Assembly (NCBI GenBank): GCA_965214695.1
Contig: OZ243967.1
Span: 2,790,001 to 2,854,000, forward strand
Length of the DNA: 64,000 nucleotides
Origin: JAPOXR01 sp965214695
GTDB taxonomy: Bacteria > Pseudomonadota > Alphaproteobacteria > Rhodobacterales > Rhodobacteraceae
Direction of reading: 5' to 3'
In this document: positions 46,029-54,808 of the stretch, in pieces
How positions within the stretch are numbered: position 1 is the first letter of the stretch
How the letters are laid out: each line of letters begins with the position of its first letter
The notes under the pieces: generated by a model
Database searches by the model: none
Told to the model about the DNA's origin: nothing
Seen by the model: the letters and a program-made list of their open reading frames with translations, nothing else
Position numbers and translations under genes: made by a program

Positions 46029-47312
46029 ATGATACGACACGGCATGCGGACATTGTCCGCTTTTGCAATCGCGGCTGTTGCCGCTGGAACGATGGCCTCG
46101 GCCCAGACAGAGTTGCGGATGACCTGGTACAATGACGGTATCGAGGGCGAGGTGATGCGAGACATCCTCGACCGGTACGAGGCCGCCAATTCGGATGTCA
46201 CAATTGTCCTGGACGTCGTTCCGTACAAGGCCATCCTTGAGAGCCTGCCGGTGCAGCTGGCCGCCGGCGAGGGACCGGATATGGCGCGGGTCACTGATCT
46301 GGGCGGACTGGCCCAGCATTACCTTGACCTGACGCCGCATGTTTCAAATGCCGGGTATTGGGAGGAGAATTTCGGCCCGTTCCTGAAATGGCTGCGCCAG
46401 CCTGGCGATGACTCGTCGATTTCGGGCTTCATGACCCAGCTCACCGTTACCGGACCGTATGTAAACCGCACACTGTTCGAACAGGCCGGCATCGAACTGC
46501 CGGGTGACGGAGCGACCTGGGCGGACTGGGCCGCCGCCGCCAACGCGGTAGCAGAGGCGCTGGACATTCCAATTCCCATGGCCTGGGACCGTTCGGGACA
46601 CCGGGTATCGGGACCGGCAATCGCCATGGGCGCACAGATGTTTGACGCCGACGGCAATCCGGCGCTGGTGGATGACGGCCTCAAGGCGATGGCCCAGCTT
46701 CTCTATGACTGGCACCAGGATGGCACCATGGCCAAGGATCTCTGGGGGTCCGTTTCCGGTTCGACCTATCTGGGCGCCAACGAGGATTTCGCAAACGCCC
46801 AGGTGGTGATGTACATGAGCGGCTCCTGGCAAATTCCGCAATTCGCCGAAAAGATCGGCGACGCCTTTGACTGGTGGGCAGTCCCGGCACCCTGCGGCCC
46901 GGCCGCATGCACGGGAATGCCCGGTGGAGCTGCCCTGGTCGCGATGAAGAACACGCAGCATCCCGACGAGGTCGGAAAGCTGATGGAGTATCTTTCGAGC
47001 ACCGATGTTCTTGCCGAATTCTATGGCCGGACATTGTTCATCCCCGGTCATATCGGCCTGGCATCCGGCGGCGTGGACTTCGACACCGATGATCCGCGGG
47101 CGAAACACGCGCTGCAAACCTTTGCCGGTGCCGTACCGTCGATTTCACCGGTCGCCTTTGCACTCCAAGGCTATCCGAACAACCGCGTGATGTTCAATGC
47201 ACTGATTTCGCGCCTTGGCGAGGCCATAGTCGGCCAGATGACGCTGGACGAGGCTTACGACCGCATGGAGCAGGACATCGAGCAGCAACTCGCTGAAAAA
47301 GCTCGAGAATAA
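46029..47312 (+). CDS. Sugar ABC transporter substrate-binding protein
   Basis: 427 residues. The signal peptide MIRHGMRTLSAFAIAAVAAG ends near MASAQTE, followed by family-1 solute-binding motifs: YEAANSDVTIVLDVVPYKAI, QLAAGEGPDMARVTDLGG, TWADWAAAANAVAEAL and MYMSGSWQIPQFAEKIG. This is the pattern of MalE/UgpB-like proteins for sugars, polyols or glycerophosphodiesters. ATG 46029 was chosen for the AAAGGGGAG ribosome binding site and signal peptide. It is followed by a strong hairpin and then two permease genes. Confidence 0.9.
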   Translation: MIRHGMRTLSAFAIAAVAAGTMASAQTELRMTWYNDGIEGEVMRDILDRYEAANSDVTIVLDVVPYKAILESLPVQLAAGEGPDMARVTDLGGLAQHYLDLTPHVSNAGYWEENFGPFLKWLRQPGDDSSISGFMTQLTVTGPYVNRTLFEQAGIELPGDGATWADWAAAANAVAEALDIPIPMAWDRSGHRVSGPAIAMGAQMFDADGNPALVDDGLKAMAQLLYDWHQDGTMAKDLWGSVSGSTYLGANEDFANAQVVMYMSGSWQIPQFAEKIGDAFDWWAVPAPCGPAACTGMPGGAALVAMKNTQHPDEVGKLMEYLSSTDVLAEFYGRTLFIPGHIGLASGGVDFDTDDPRAKHALQTFAGAVPSISPVAFALQGYPNNRVMFNALISRLGEAIVGQMTLDEAYDRMEQDIEQQLAEKARE

Positions 47313-47327
47313 CCAGTCCTTGAACAA

Positions 47328-47353
47328 GCCCGGACCCCCGTCGGGGTCCGGGC
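47328..47353 (+). terminator. Intercistronic stem-loop after the sugar-binding gene
   Basis: GCCCGGACCCC and GGGGTCCGGGC form a perfect 11-bp stem with a CGTC loop, 15 bases after the stop. No T-run follows. It probably protects the upstream message or limits read-through to the permeases. Confidence 0.75.
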
Positions 47354-47392
47354 ACAGACAGATTCGGAGCTGGCTGGAAGCTGGAGCCTGAC

Positions 47393-48406
47393 GTGAGCCT
47401 CAAGCGGCAAGAGATGTCACTCGGGAACATGGCATGGCTTGTCGTGGACCGGCTCGGCCAGCTGTTGGACCTACCCTTCAGAGCCATTCAACGGTTGGGC
47501 GGCCTTCGCCTGATGCCGTACGTGTTCCTGGTTCCCAACCTCGGATTCTTCGGCCTGTTTGTCGTCATCCCGCTATTCGTGAATTTCGCGTTTTCCTTCA
47601 CGGGCGGGGTCAACCTGTTTCTCGGCGACCGGGTCTATACCGGGGTCGAGCAGTACGAGTTCCTGTTCACCTGCGACCGGTTTCTTGACTCGGCGAGTTG
47701 TCGCGAAGACCGGTTCTGGCGAGGCATCTACAACACCCTGCTCTTCGTGACCTTCCAGGTATTCTTCCTGGTCGTGTTTTCGCTGGTCACGGCATTGATC
47801 CTGAACCGCAAAATTCGCGGTCGCGGGTTCTTTCGGGCGGTCTATTTCTTCCCGGTGCTGCTTTCGCCGGTCGTGGTGGCGCTGGTATGGAAATGGATCC
47901 TGCTTCGTGACGGCATCCTGAACGCGTTTCTCGTCAGCCTGGGGCTGGACAAGATCCTGTTCTTTGTCAGCCCCGAATGGGCCATGTTCTGGGCGATCTT
48001 CGTTTCCATATGGGCGCATATGGGTTTCTATACGCTGATCCTGCTGGCCGGCCTGCAGGCCATTCCTCCGGAGCTGTATGAAGCTGCGGAAATGGATGGT
48101 ACTCGCCGCGAGCGGGTCTTCTGGCGGATTACGCTGCCCCTGCTCTGGCCCAACATGCTCGTCGTCATCGTGCTTGCCCTGATCAAGGGCGTGCAAATCT
48201 TCGATGAGGTCTTTGTCCTGACCGGGGGAGGCCCGGGAACGGCGACCCAGTTTATCGTCCAGTACATCTACAACACCGGATTCAGCAACCAGGTCCAGAA
48301 TTTCGGGCTGGCCTCGGCGGCGTCGGTGGTTCTTGGCATCCTGCTTTTTGCATTGACCCTTGCACAGCTGGCAGTTGTGCGGCGGCGGGACCGTGGCAAT
48401 GGTTGA
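47393..48406 (+). CDS. Sugar ABC transporter permease, MalF/UgpA type
   Basis: 337 residues with about six to seven helices. The EAA loop is IPPELYEAAEMDGTRRERVF followed by RITLPLLWPNML, and FDEVFVLTGGGPGTAT is typical of this permease class. The start is GTG 47393, with GGAG about six bases upstream. It overlaps the next gene by eight bases. Confidence 0.9.
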   Translation: MSLKRQEMSLGNMAWLVVDRLGQLLDLPFRAIQRLGGLRLMPYVFLVPNLGFFGLFVVIPLFVNFAFSFTGGVNLFLGDRVYTGVEQYEFLFTCDRFLDSASCREDRFWRGIYNTLLFVTFQVFFLVVFSLVTALILNRKIRGRGFFRAVYFFPVLLSPVVVALVWKWILLRDGILNAFLVSLGLDKILFFVSPEWAMFWAIFVSIWAHMGFYTLILLAGLQAIPPELYEAAEMDGTRRERVFWRITLPLLWPNMLVVIVLALIKGVQIFDEVFVLTGGGPGTATQFIVQYIYNTGFSNQVQNFGLASAASVVLGILLFALTLAQLAVVRRRDRGNG

Positions 48407-49472
48407 CGCTGCGACTGATCGCCTCCGCCCCCTGCGCTTCCTGGCTGCCAGGCGCGGTCGTGGTCGATTGCACTGGACGGACACGTTTTCCTACGCCTAC
48501 CTGCTGTTTGGCGTGTTCCTGATGTTCGGCCCGGTCGTGTGGCTGGCATTGTCGAGCTTCAAGACCGCATCGGGCCTGCTCGAGTTTCCGCCAACGCTGC
48601 TTCCGCTCGGCCAGATCGAGGTCCAGGTCGAAGGACATGACGAGCCGCTGCCATTGTATGCGGTTACCATGGATGACGGTTCGGTGCGCGAGCTGGCGCA
48701 GATCCGGCGGATTGGAATAGTCGCACAAATGGTGGATCCGAACGATCCGGGCGACACGATCAAGGTGCCAATCGACCGGCGCGAGGCATTGCGGGAATTC
48801 CGCGTTGCATGGGAGAACTACACGGCACCCCTGAAGCGGTTCAATTTCCTGACCTATCTCAAGAATTCGGTCGTGGTTACCATCGCCGCCACCCTCGTGA
48901 CCCTGCTCATAAATTCGATGGCGGCATACGGATTGGCGATCTACGAATTCCGCGGCCGCAATGCCATCATGCTGTTCGTGATCGGCACCCTCATGATCCC
49001 GATTACCGTCATTCTTGTTCCGGCATACCTTGTCGTCACCGAACTCGGGATGATCAACTCCCTGTGGAGCGTCATCCTGCCCGGTGCGGCAACGCCCACG
49101 GGGGTATTCCTGCTTCGCCAGTACATGCTGACCATTCCAAGGGACCTCATCGAGGCGGCGCGCATGGACAAGGCCAGCGAGTGGACCATCTACTGGCGAG
49201 TGGTCCTGCCGCTTGCCGCTCCCGCCATTGCGGTGCTGGCAATCTTCTCGATCATGTGGCGATGGAACGATTTTCTCTGGCCATTGATCGTCCTCAATCG
49301 CAGCGAAGTCTACACCCTGCAGGTTGGCCTGAACGCCTTCCAGGGGGAACTCGACGTGCAATGGCACTATGTTCTCGCCATGACCGTGGTCACCCTGATA
49401 CCGGTCATTCTCGTCTTCGCGTTTCTCCAGCGTTTCATCACTACGGGAATTGCAAGCACCGGAATGAAGTGA
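48399..49472 (+). CDS. Sugar ABC transporter permease, MalG/UgpE type
   Basis: 357 residues, longer than the usual 270-300. The extra length is a loop of about 75 residues after the first helix (IEVQVEGHDEPLPLY...GDTIKVPIDRREALREF), which should be periplasmic. The EAA loop is IPRDLIEAARMDKASEWTIY followed by WRVVLPLAAPAIAV. It starts at ATG 48399, overlapping the partner permease. Its 3' end is partly duplicated just downstream. Confidence 0.9.
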   Translation: MVDAATDRLRPLRFLAARRGRGRLHWTDTFSYAYLLFGVFLMFGPVVWLALSSFKTASGLLEFPPTLLPLGQIEVQVEGHDEPLPLYAVTMDDGSVRELAQIRRIGIVAQMVDPNDPGDTIKVPIDRREALREFRVAWENYTAPLKRFNFLTYLKNSVVVTIAATLVTLLINSMAAYGLAIYEFRGRNAIMLFVIGTLMIPITVILVPAYLVVTELGMINSLWSVILPGAATPTGVFLLRQYMLTIPRDLIEAARMDKASEWTIYWRVVLPLAAPAIAVLAIFSIMWRWNDFLWPLIVLNRSEVYTLQVGLNAFQGELDVQWHYVLAMTVVTLIPVILVFAFLQRFITTGIASTGMK

Positions 49473-49519
49473 TCACGACATCACCACGGGAATGGCAGGC
49501 ACCGGAATGATGTGACCGC
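49438..49519 (+). repeat. Direct duplication of the permease gene's 3' end
   Basis: Bases 49438-49476 and 49481-49519 match at about 33 of 39 positions with an offset of 43 bp. Both encode a similar tail, ITTGIASTGMK-stop and ITTGMAGTGMM-stop. The second copy lies beyond the functional stop, in another frame. Confidence 0.7.
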
Positions 49520-49591
49520 GGTGACGTTGCCAGGTCAGACCGACTGGCGGGGCCGGAAATTCACGGCTGCGGCAGGAATCGGGAGAGTGTC

Positions 49592-50602
49592 ATGAAGAAG
49601 AGCCTGATCTTATTCGATCCGTTTCCGCGAACGGAAGCAATGGTCTACCCCAGATCCGTGGCGAGGGAGTTCGCCGCGCTCGGCCGGGTGGTGACCCATT
49701 TCGGTTCGCGTGCACCAACCGAGATGGTTGAGCGCGCACTTCCCGAGGTTGAGGTGATTGTCGGCCAGACCGCGATGCCCCGGGACCGACTCGACCGAGC
49801 CCCGAATCTCAAGGCAATCCTCAACGTCAAGGGCAACTGGGAGCCGAACATCGATTATGCCGAGGCGCATCGCCGCGGCATCCACGTGTTGTCGGCTGCG
49901 CCGGCCATGGCGCCGGCAGTTGCCGAATTCTGCCTGGCCCAGGCGATCAGCCTCGGCCGGGGACTGGTTGCTGCCGACGCCAAGTTTCGCAAGGGAACGG
50001 AAAAATGGGGCATCGCCGGCAATGTCGATTCCTGCAGTCTCCTGGGCTCCAGTGTCGGCTTGGTGGGATTCGGCAATCTCGGCAAGGTCCTGGTGGAACT
50101 TCTTCGCCCGTTCGGCTGCAGCATCTGCGCTTACGACCCTTGGGTCGAGGATCGCGATCTCGGACATCACGGCATCAGCCCCGCCAGCCTCGAACACATC
50201 CTGTCGTCAAGCCGGTTCCTGTTTCTCCTTGCCGGCGCCACCACCGAAAATGAGGGGTTTCTTGACCGCGGCCGCCTCTCCTCCATTCGCCAGGACGCGA
50301 CCGTCGTGCTGGCAAGCCGGGCCGAGATCGTCGACTTCGACGCATTTCTCGAGCTTGCCGGCCAGGGCCGGTTCCGCGCCGCGGTCGACGTGTTCCCGGA
50401 GGAGCCGGTCACCGCCGACTCGCCCGTCAGAAAGACTCCCAAGGTCCAGTTCACATCCCACCTGGCGGGAGGAATGTGGGAGTCGTACCGGAGGATCTGC
50501 GACATGATGGTCGAGGATGTCCGAAACATTCTGGCCGGCCGGCCGCCCACCCGCATGCAGAGGGCGGATCCCGAACTGGCACCAAAAATGCGCAGCCGCT
50601 AG
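49592..50602 (+). CDS. D-isomer-specific 2-hydroxyacid dehydrogenase family protein
   Basis: 336 residues. The NAD-binding fold has VGLVGFGNLGKVLVELLRPF followed by an acidic residue at CAYDPW. The expected catalytic triad is visible: Arg in LASRAEIVD, Glu in FPEEPV and His in TSHLAGGMWES. Such enzymes interconvert 2-keto and D-2-hydroxy acids, for example glyoxylate or hydroxypyruvate reductases. It starts at ATG 49592 with GGAG upstream and follows the transporter genes by about 120 bases, so it probably acts in the same catabolic route. Confidence 0.88.
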   Translation: MKKSLILFDPFPRTEAMVYPRSVAREFAALGRVVTHFGSRAPTEMVERALPEVEVIVGQTAMPRDRLDRAPNLKAILNVKGNWEPNIDYAEAHRRGIHVLSAAPAMAPAVAEFCLAQAISLGRGLVAADAKFRKGTEKWGIAGNVDSCSLLGSSVGLVGFGNLGKVLVELLRPFGCSICAYDPWVEDRDLGHHGISPASLEHILSSSRFLFLLAGATTENEGFLDRGRLSSIRQDATVVLASRAEIVDFDAFLELAGQGRFRAAVDVFPEEPVTADSPVRKTPKVQFTSHLAGGMWESYRRICDMMVEDVRNILAGRPPTRMQRADPELAPKMRSR

Positions 50603-50912
50603 CGGTGCCAGGCACCGGAAGGGATACCGGGTTGCGTGAATGCCACAGGCCGCACAAGGCCGGCCGAGACACTGATCCCGTCGCGGGAGCGATCGCACAT
50701 TGCCGACAGGTCCGCCTGGCATCCAATCTGTCGCGGGGCGGTCGCACATGGCCGGCTGCGGCGCCGGCCCGGTCATCTGAACGGTCGGGGGCGCAGGTGC
50801 CCACCGGGTCATTGAATCATCAAATCGACATGGAGATGTTGACCCGTTAGGGTTGGCCGCGGCATGAAATTTGCAACAGGGCGGAGATGGCCTTGTGTAA
50901 TCGGGTGGACAG
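50603..50912. other. Intergenic region with a short imperfect direct repeat
   Basis: About 310 bases with no gene. TCGCGGGAGCGATCGCACAT near 50681 recurs in altered form near 50731 (TCGCGGGGCGGTCGCACAT), about 50 bp apart. The meaning is unknown. Confidence 0.4.
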
Positions 50913-51647
50913 ATGAACAAATCGAGCGAAGGCTCCAAACTCAATTTCCGGCGGCTGCTTCCATTGCTGGTCATCCTGACCGTCGCCATCATCGCCTTCG
51001 TAGCATTGCGGGACTACCTGTCCTTCGGCGCACTGGCCGAAAACCGGCAGACGCTGATCGAGTTCCGGGATTCGAACTACTTTCTGACCTCCGTGGTTTT
51101 CGTCCTGGCCTATATCGTGATTGTCGCATTTTCGCTTCCCGGCGCCCTGGTGGCCACCCTGACCGGTGGGTTCCTGTTCGGTCTTTTTCCGGGCGTTTTC
51201 TACAATGTGGCGGCGGCAACGATCGGTGCCATCATCATATTCCTGGCCGCGAGGATGGGGTTGGGAGATTTTCTCTCCAGCAAGATCGATTCCGGCTCGC
51301 CCCGGATCCAGAAGATCCGGGACGGCTTGCTCGAAAACGAGATCAGCGTGCTGTTCCTGTTGCGCCTGGTGCCGGCGGTTCCGTTCTTTGCGGCCAATTT
51401 GGTGCCGGCGCTGGTTGGGGTGAAATTCCGCAATTTCGCATTGACGACCTTTCTCGGGATCATTCCCGGCACCACGATCTACAGCTGGGTCGGAGTCGGC
51501 CTCGGCGATGTCCTCGAAGCCGGCGGCACGCCGAATTTCGGGATCATCTGGCAATGGAATATCCTGGGGCCGATTCTCGGGCTTTGCGCATTGGCGGCGC
51601 TGCCGATCATCGTCAAGCTGGTACGGGGACGAAGGGGCGATCAATGA
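50913..51647 (+). CDS. TVP38/TMEM64 (DedA-like) membrane protein
   Basis: 244 residues with about six hydrophobic segments. The conserved VTT/DedA-type core is present: FSLPGALVATLTGGFLFGLF, then FLAARMGLGDF and LLRLVPAVPFFAANLVPALV, followed by FRNFALTTFLGIIPGTTIYS. Relatives act in lipid scrambling or envelope homeostasis. The stop overlaps the next start by four bases (ATGA). This pairing with a pyridine nucleotide-disulfide oxidoreductase recurs in bacteria, and fusions of the two are known. Confidence 0.88.
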   Translation: MNKSSEGSKLNFRRLLPLLVILTVAIIAFVALRDYLSFGALAENRQTLIEFRDSNYFLTSVVFVLAYIVIVAFSLPGALVATLTGGFLFGLFPGVFYNVAAATIGAIIIFLAARMGLGDFLSSKIDSGSPRIQKIRDGLLENEISVLFLLRLVPAVPFFAANLVPALVGVKFRNFALTTFLGIIPGTTIYSWVGVGLGDVLEAGGTPNFGIIWQWNILGPILGLCALAALPIIVKLVRGRRGDQ

Positions 51648-53062
51648 CCGGCAATTCCATCAAGGCCGATCTGTGCGTGATCGGTGGCGGCTCCGGCGGC
51701 CTGTCGGCGGCGGCGGGTGCGGCACAACTCGGGGCGCGGGTGGTTCTGCTTGAAGGCGGCAAGATGGGAGGAGATTGCCTGAATTACGGCTGTGTTCCTT
51801 CAAAATCGCTGATCGCCGCTGGCAAGCATGCATATGCGATGACGGATGGCAAGAAATTCGGCGTGCAGCCGGTGACGCCCGAGGTCGATTTTGCTGCCGC
51901 CAAGGATCATGTATCGGATGTCATTTCCAGGATCGAGCCGCATGACAGCGTCGAGCGATTCGAGGGCCTCGGCGTGACCGTCATCAGCGAATACGGCTCC
52001 TTTACGTCGCCTCGCACCGTTCAGGCCGGCGATACGCAGATCGAGGCACGCCGGTTCGTGATCGCGACCGGTTCGTCGCCATTCGTGCCGCCGATTCCAG
52101 GTCTTGCGGACACGCCACACGAGACAAACGAGACCATATTCGAGTCGCGCCGGCGGCCGGAACATCTTCTGGTCATTGGTGGTGGGCCAATCGGGATGGA
52201 ACTTGCCCAGGCCCACCGGCGCCTCGGCTGCCAGGTCACGGTACTCGAAGGGTTGAAGGTGTTGGCCCGTTCTCATCCGGAGCATTCGGTCGTAGTCGTG
52301 GAGCAGATGAAGAGCGAAGGCATCACGATTCGCGAGGGCTCGAATGTCGAGAAGGTCGAGGGGGTAGATGGGGAGGTATCCATCACCACCGCCGATGGAC
52401 GAATTACCCGCGGCTCGCACATCCTGGTTGCCGTCGGGCGCAAGCCCAATATCGAACGATTGAACCTGGAGGCCGCGGGGATCTCCGTCGGGCGTGCGGG
52501 TATCACCGTCGACCGGCGCATGAAGACATCCAACCGGCGGGTCTACGCCATTGGTGATGTTGCCGGCGGCCCGCAATTTACCCATGTGGCCGGATACCAT
52601 GCCGGCATCGTGGTCCGGTCGGCACTGTTTGGCCTGCCGGCCAGGGTCCGGGATGACCATATCCCCTCGGCCACCTATACCGATCCGGAAATTGCCGAAA
52701 TCGGCCTGTCGGAAGACGAGGTGTCCCGGCGGACCGGCAGGCAGCCGGAGGTGGTGACCTTCGATTATGAACGAAATGACCGTGCGCTTGCGGAAGGGAT
52801 AACCAGGGGGCAGGCAAGGGTGCTGGTCTTGAAAGGGCGGCCGGTGGGCGTTTCCATCGTTGGCCCAGGCGCAGGCGAGTTGATTCAGCTTTGGTCCCTG
52901 GTCATCGCCAACCGCATGAAGATGGTGGCGATTGCCAATATGATCGCCCCGTATCCTACTCTCGGCGAGATCAACAAGGGGGTGGCAAGTGCCTTTTTCT
53001 CGAAGAGATTGTTCGGCGACAACAGGATCAGGAAATTCGTCCGATTCATCCAGCGATGGTAG
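51644..53062 (+). CDS. FAD-dependent pyridine nucleotide-disulfide oxidoreductase (MerA/Lpd-like)
   Basis: 472 residues. The FAD site is CVIGGGSGGLSAAAGAAQLG (11-30), the redox disulfide Cys45/Cys50 is in GGDCLNYGCVPSK, and the NAD(P) site is LLVIGGGPIGMELAQ. YAIGDVAGG and a C-terminal dimerisation domain follow. The usual C-terminal H-P-T segment reads APYPTLGE here, so the catalytic His of lipoamide dehydrogenase appears replaced by Tyr; a different reaction is likely. No lipoyl or mercury-binding domain is seen. It is translationally coupled to the TVP38-like gene, and its 3' end overlaps the sensor kinase gene. Confidence 0.88.
   Translation: MTGNSIKADLCVIGGGSGGLSAAAGAAQLGARVVLLEGGKMGGDCLNYGCVPSKSLIAAGKHAYAMTDGKKFGVQPVTPEVDFAAAKDHVSDVISRIEPHDSVERFEGLGVTVISEYGSFTSPRTVQAGDTQIEARRFVIATGSSPFVPPIPGLADTPHETNETIFESRRRPEHLLVIGGGPIGMELAQAHRRLGCQVTVLEGLKVLARSHPEHSVVVVEQMKSEGITIREGSNVEKVEGVDGEVSITTADGRITRGSHILVAVGRKPNIERLNLEAAGISVGRAGITVDRRMKTSNRRVYAIGDVAGGPQFTHVAGYHAGIVVRSALFGLPARVRDDHIPSATYTDPEIAEIGLSEDEVSRRTGRQPEVVTFDYERNDRALAEGITRGQARVLVLKGRPVGVSIVGPGAGELIQLWSLVIANRMKMVAIANMIAPYPTLGEINKGVASAFFSKRLFGDNRIRKFVRFIQRW
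52976..52982 (+). promoter_or_regulatory. Ribosome binding site that fixes the kinase start
   Basis: AAGGGGG lies six bases before GTG 52989, inside the upstream coding region. No better start exists before the first membrane helix, so this site supports a 74-base gene overlap. Confidence 0.6.
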
Positions 53063-54725
53063 GGGCTGGCACCGGCAAGGGGACACGAGAGATTACACGC
53101 GGCTGTCTTCGATAGGGGATTACCTGTTTATCGGCACCGCCCTGCTTGTTGTCCTGGCCGAGGCGGTGCTGTTCGTGGTCCTGCTGGCAGTTTTCGAGCG
53201 CGACCAGGTCATAACCTCGGTGGAGAAATCCAGCCTGCTGGCGTCGATCGTCTGTGACGGCAGGGATGCCTGCGACGATGTCGAGCCGGAAATCTACGGC
53301 AAGATCCTTGGAATTCTCGAGGACCAGCAGATACAGCACGGCATTCTGAATCCGGGCTTCAAGACACCGGGCAGGAACAGCAGCCAGCAATTCACCGAAT
53401 CAGGGCTGGTGCCTTCCGGCGAGGTCATTGAAATCAACGCCAATTCGCAGAACATTCTCAGCTACCTCTTCGGTCCGGTCGTTCGCCTGATCGGCCGGGG
53501 CGACCAGAACATCCTGATCAAGAACGCCGGCAGCCTCCTGTCGGAAACCAGCGCCGGGCGGGAAGCGGGACCCGGCAGCTTTCAACCGCTCATCGACCAT
53601 GTCCTGCTCGATCGCCGGCACCTGAAGAGCAGGATGCTGGAATTCATGAGCGTATACTTCCTGCAGGCCACCATCCTGCTGCTGCTGGTGGTGGTGCCGG
53701 TATATGTCATTGCCAAGAGACGGATCGGCGTGCCAGCCAGGGAGTTGTCGGGATTCCTGCAGACGATCAGGGACAACCCGATGGCGTCTGCGGGCGCCGT
53801 GTTCGAACAGCAGAGCACCATACGTGAAATTGCCATGGGCCAGGAGGCGGCCAACGAGTTGAGCAGCAAGCTGCACGCGATGGGGCTGGAAGTGTTCCGC
53901 GACTACCGCGGCAAGGTGGAACATGACATCAATGGCGAGTTGAGCAGGATGTCATCCTATATCCGGCTTGTTCCCGGCATCGATGAACCGGCGGTGAGAT
54001 CGCTGTTCGTGGAGTTGCTCGAGGAAAAGCTGAGCAATACCCGCAAGTATCTCGAGGACATCTTCATCTTCATGAAATGGGGCAGAAGCAATGCTGAATG
54101 GGAGGAGATTGATCTCGGTGGCTTCTGCGCCGATCTGCTCTGCACGCATTTTGACCTGGATGCCGACGATGCGGTCCTGGAAATGGCCACCGATGTGCAG
54201 CCGATCGTGGAGTTGAGGAAGGAGTTGAGCAGTCTTCGCAACGAGGCGTCATTCAGGCATGTCTTCGTTGCCAGGGCCTGTGTCGATGTTCCGGACGGTC
54301 TGGTGATGCATTCGAACCGGGCTGCCCTGACCAGCGCTCTCAACAACCTGATCTGGAATTCGACGAAGATATTCCGAGCGGGTGACTTTGCGGATGGCTG
54401 GCAGAAAAATGTCGTTGAAGTCGGCGCCCGCCGGATGAATGGCGATGTCGAGATCTGGGTTCGGGACAACGGGCCCGGCTTTGGCAGGCTGAAACCGGAC
54501 CGTACGGGTGCCCAGCAGGATCCCCTGGCAGGGATCAAGGGTTGGGGGCTGGGAATCGAAATCGTCAGGGAGAGATGCAACCAGCTTGGCGGCGGCATGC
54601 TGATCGCCGACCAACCCAGATCGCCGAACGGGGCCAGGCGGGCAGGGGCGGAAGTCATCCTGAAGCTGCCCCTGGATGGCGGTAACATCGCATCCGGTCC
54701 CGTCAGGGCAGGCAGAGACCGCTGA
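52989..54725 (+). CDS. Membrane sensor histidine kinase
   Basis: 578 residues. Helix 1 is at about 44-69 and helix 2 at about 219-242, enclosing a periplasmic sensor of about 150 residues with no known domain. The dimerisation region has FRDYRGKVEHDINGELSRM, making His312 the likely phosphate acceptor in an EHDI motif. The ATPase part has an N-box-like NNLIWNSTK (452-460), G1 DNGPGFG (493-499) and G2 GWGLGIEIV (518-526). The N-box has Ser where Ala is usual. The start is GTG 52989, so it overlaps the upstream gene by 74 bases. No response regulator gene is adjacent, so the partner is unknown. The link to the redox/membrane gene pair suggests envelope or redox sensing. Confidence 0.8.
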   Translation: MPFSRRDCSATTGSGNSSDSSSDGRGWHRQGDTRDYTRLSSIGDYLFIGTALLVVLAEAVLFVVLLAVFERDQVITSVEKSSLLASIVCDGRDACDDVEPEIYGKILGILEDQQIQHGILNPGFKTPGRNSSQQFTESGLVPSGEVIEINANSQNILSYLFGPVVRLIGRGDQNILIKNAGSLLSETSAGREAGPGSFQPLIDHVLLDRRHLKSRMLEFMSVYFLQATILLLLVVVPVYVIAKRRIGVPARELSGFLQTIRDNPMASAGAVFEQQSTIREIAMGQEAANELSSKLHAMGLEVFRDYRGKVEHDINGELSRMSSYIRLVPGIDEPAVRSLFVELLEEKLSNTRKYLEDIFIFMKWGRSNAEWEEIDLGGFCADLLCTHFDLDADDAVLEMATDVQPIVELRKELSSLRNEASFRHVFVARACVDVPDGLVMHSNRAALTSALNNLIWNSTKIFRAGDFADGWQKNVVEVGARRMNGDVEIWVRDNGPGFGRLKPDRTGAQQDPLAGIKGWGLGIEIVRERCNQLGGGMLIADQPRSPNGARRAGAEVILKLPLDGGNIASGPVRAGRDR

Positions 54726-54808
54726 TGGTGCTGACCCTCGGCAGGCAGCCGCTGCAACGACATCCCTGCCTTGCAATTCACATGAACTGCCATTAACCCC
54801 TCTCGGCG

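Noticed and set aside
50864..51643. A 732-codon frame that would join a new N-terminal part to the disulfide reductase
   Set aside because: The first 260 codons are the wrong frame of the TVP38-like gene; the real start is ATG 51644.
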